From the NCBI RefSeq assembly GCF_023380265.1, contig NZ_CP093366.1, forward strand, positions 1,426,001 to 1,490,000: a stretch of DNA of 64,000 nucleotides. The letters are read 5' to 3'. The position numbers were made by a program, and so were the translations under genes. Position 1 is the stretch's first letter; every line of letters begins with the position of its first letter. Of the stretch, positions 63,062 through 64,000 are shown piece after piece. Source of the stretch: Bombilactobacillus folatiphilus. Lineage in GTDB: Bacteria; Bacillota; Bacilli; Lactobacillales; Lactobacillaceae. Under the pieces are notes generated by a model. It searched no databases. It was not told the DNA's origin and saw only the letters and a list, made by a program, of their open reading frames with translations.

Positions 63062-64000
63062 TTGAGTGCAAAAGATTTAGCAGAACAAATTCTGCAATTA
63101 GTCGGCGGTGATGACAATGTCAAATCCGCTTGGCACTGTGCAACTCGTTTGCGTTTTTTACTTAATGATGAGCAAAAAGCCCAAACAGACCAAATTGAAA
63201 ACTTGGACGGCGTGATTACCGTTGTTCAAGCTGGTGGTCAATATCAGGTCGTCATCGGCAATAACGTTGGGACTGTCTATGATGCCCTGACAGAATTAGA
63301 TCCTCGACTAGGGGAAGGGGACGCTGATAGCCAGCCTGCGACAGATCAACCAAAGAAAAAGTTGACTCCCAAGTCAATGTTTGATGCTTTTGTCACCTTT
63401 ATCTCCGGTTCTTTCACGCCATTTCTGGGTGCAATGGCTGGCGCCGGTATTTTAAAAGGATTATTATCATTATTCGTCGTTTTACACTGGATGACACCAC
63501 AAACAGGCGCATACCAAATCTGGTATGCGGCTGCTGATGGTATTTTTAACTTCTTACCAATCATTTTAGCGTTTACCGCTGGTAAGCAGATGAAAGTTAA
63601 CCAGTATGTCACTGTTGCTATCGGGATGGCTTTAGTCTATCCAACCATGGTCAACATGAAACACTTGGATTTCTTCTCCATTCCAGTTTCTAAAGCCACT
63701 TATACTAGTACCGTAATTCCAATCTTACTAGTTGTTGTGGTTCAAAAATGGTTAGAACCATTATTTAATAAATTTTGGCACGAATCAGTTCGCAATATCT
63801 TAACACCTTTATGTATGTTAATGATTTTAGTTCCTTTAACTTTCTTAGTCGTTGGACCAATTAGTAACGCAATCAGTGGTTTCCTAGCTGCTATCGTTTT
63901 GGCATTGTATAAACATGTTCGGATTTTTGCTGGCTTATTCATGGGAGCTTTCTGGCAAGTCTTTGTTATTTTTGGTGTTCATTGGGCCTTTGTTCCCGTT
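63062..64000 (+). CDS. PTS EIIBC, beta-glucoside/trehalose type (3' end outside window)
   Basis: 313 codons seen, running off the window. It starts with TTG after GAGGGGG. The EIIB domain comes first (residues 1-90), with the phosphorylated cysteine C26 in AWHCATRLRF; the EIIC domain follows from about residue 105 (FDAFVTFISGSFTPFLGAMAGAG, positions 108-130). This BglF/BglP-type order, EIIB before EIIC, differs from the malX-like gene at 10690-12282. Whether an EIIA domain follows is not visible. Likely substrates are aryl-beta-glucosides, sucrose or trehalose. Confidence 0.9.
   Translation, partial: MSAKDLAEQILQLVGGDDNVKSAWHCATRLRFLLNDEQKAQTDQIENLDGVITVVQAGGQYQVVIGNNVGTVYDALTELDPRLGEGDADSQPATDQPKKKLTPKSMFDAFVTFISGSFTPFLGAMAGAGILKGLLSLFVVLHWMTPQTGAYQIWYAAADGIFNFLPIILAFTAGKQMKVNQYVTVAIGMALVYPTMVNMKHLDFFSIPVSKATYTSTVIPILLVVVVQKWLEPLFNKFWHESVRNILTPLCMLMILVPLTFLVVGPISNAISGFLAAIVLALYKHVRIFAGLFMGAFWQVFVIFGVHWAFVPV

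Overview
The window is AT-rich, densely coded DNA with strong GGAGG-type ribosome binding sites. It carries lactic-acid-bacterium markers: a LacS-type galactoside carrier with a fused EIIA domain, class II GalT, PepO, pyruvate oxidase, several PTS carriers, a KxYKxGKxW-type signal peptide and WxL-like surface proteins. It is most consistent with a Lactobacillaceae chromosome. I do not name a species. There are no rRNA or tRNA genes, no CRISPR array, no intact insertion sequence and no prophage.

Region 1-8 kb: a truncated phage-tail-type lysozyme gene, an amino acid permease, a zinc-type ABC importer divergent from a Fur/Zur regulator with a dyad operator between them, a first MalY/PatB-type C-S lyase, an MFS carrier and a small unknown gene. 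Region 7.8-9 kb is a graveyard: a possible IS3-family end and a broken type III restriction subunit. Region 9-13.5 kb is a malX-malY-crr-like PTS operon with a cre site and an upstream RpiR regulator. The 469 bp between them hold a striking duplicated set of inverted repeats. Region 13.7-22 kb: a DJ-1/PfpI protein, an Fst-like type I toxin remnant, pyruvate oxidase, a partial menaquinone module (menI, menB, menE), a DUF308 protein, and a hydroxyacid dehydrogenase/amidohydrolase pair.

Region 22-34.6 kb: a decayed WxL-like surface protein, a self-contained transcription unit for a 29-residue peptide, a beta-glucoside EIIC/6-phospho-beta-glucosidase operon, a candidate small RNA, a Panacea-domain (PanA) antitoxin next to a membrane protein that is probably its toxin, a LysR regulator, and a MarR-controlled FtsX-type ABC exporter. 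Region 34.6-42 kb is one 2412-residue repeat-rich adhesin with a lectin domain.

Region 42-64 kb: pepO, a complete alpha-galactoside/Leloir operon (lacS-aga-galK-galT) with a divergent AraC regulator, gpsA, an Rgg regulator divergent from an MFS exporter, a second WxL-like surface protein interrupted exactly at two poly-G tracts (a likely phase-variable gene), a second small hydrophobic peptide locus, an ATP-grasp ligase with UspA, a metallophosphoesterase, a GNAT protein, a hypothetical protein, and the start of a beta-glucoside PTS EIIBC gene that runs off the end.

The overall theme is plant-type sugar use (alpha-galactosides, aryl-beta-glucosides, maltose/glucose-type sugars) plus surface adhesion and small-peptide or toxin-antitoxin loci. 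The strongest candidates for something not yet described are the dual poly-G contingency gene, the orphan 29-residue peptide unit, the Panacea/membrane-protein pair, and the tandem structured element upstream of the malX-like gene.
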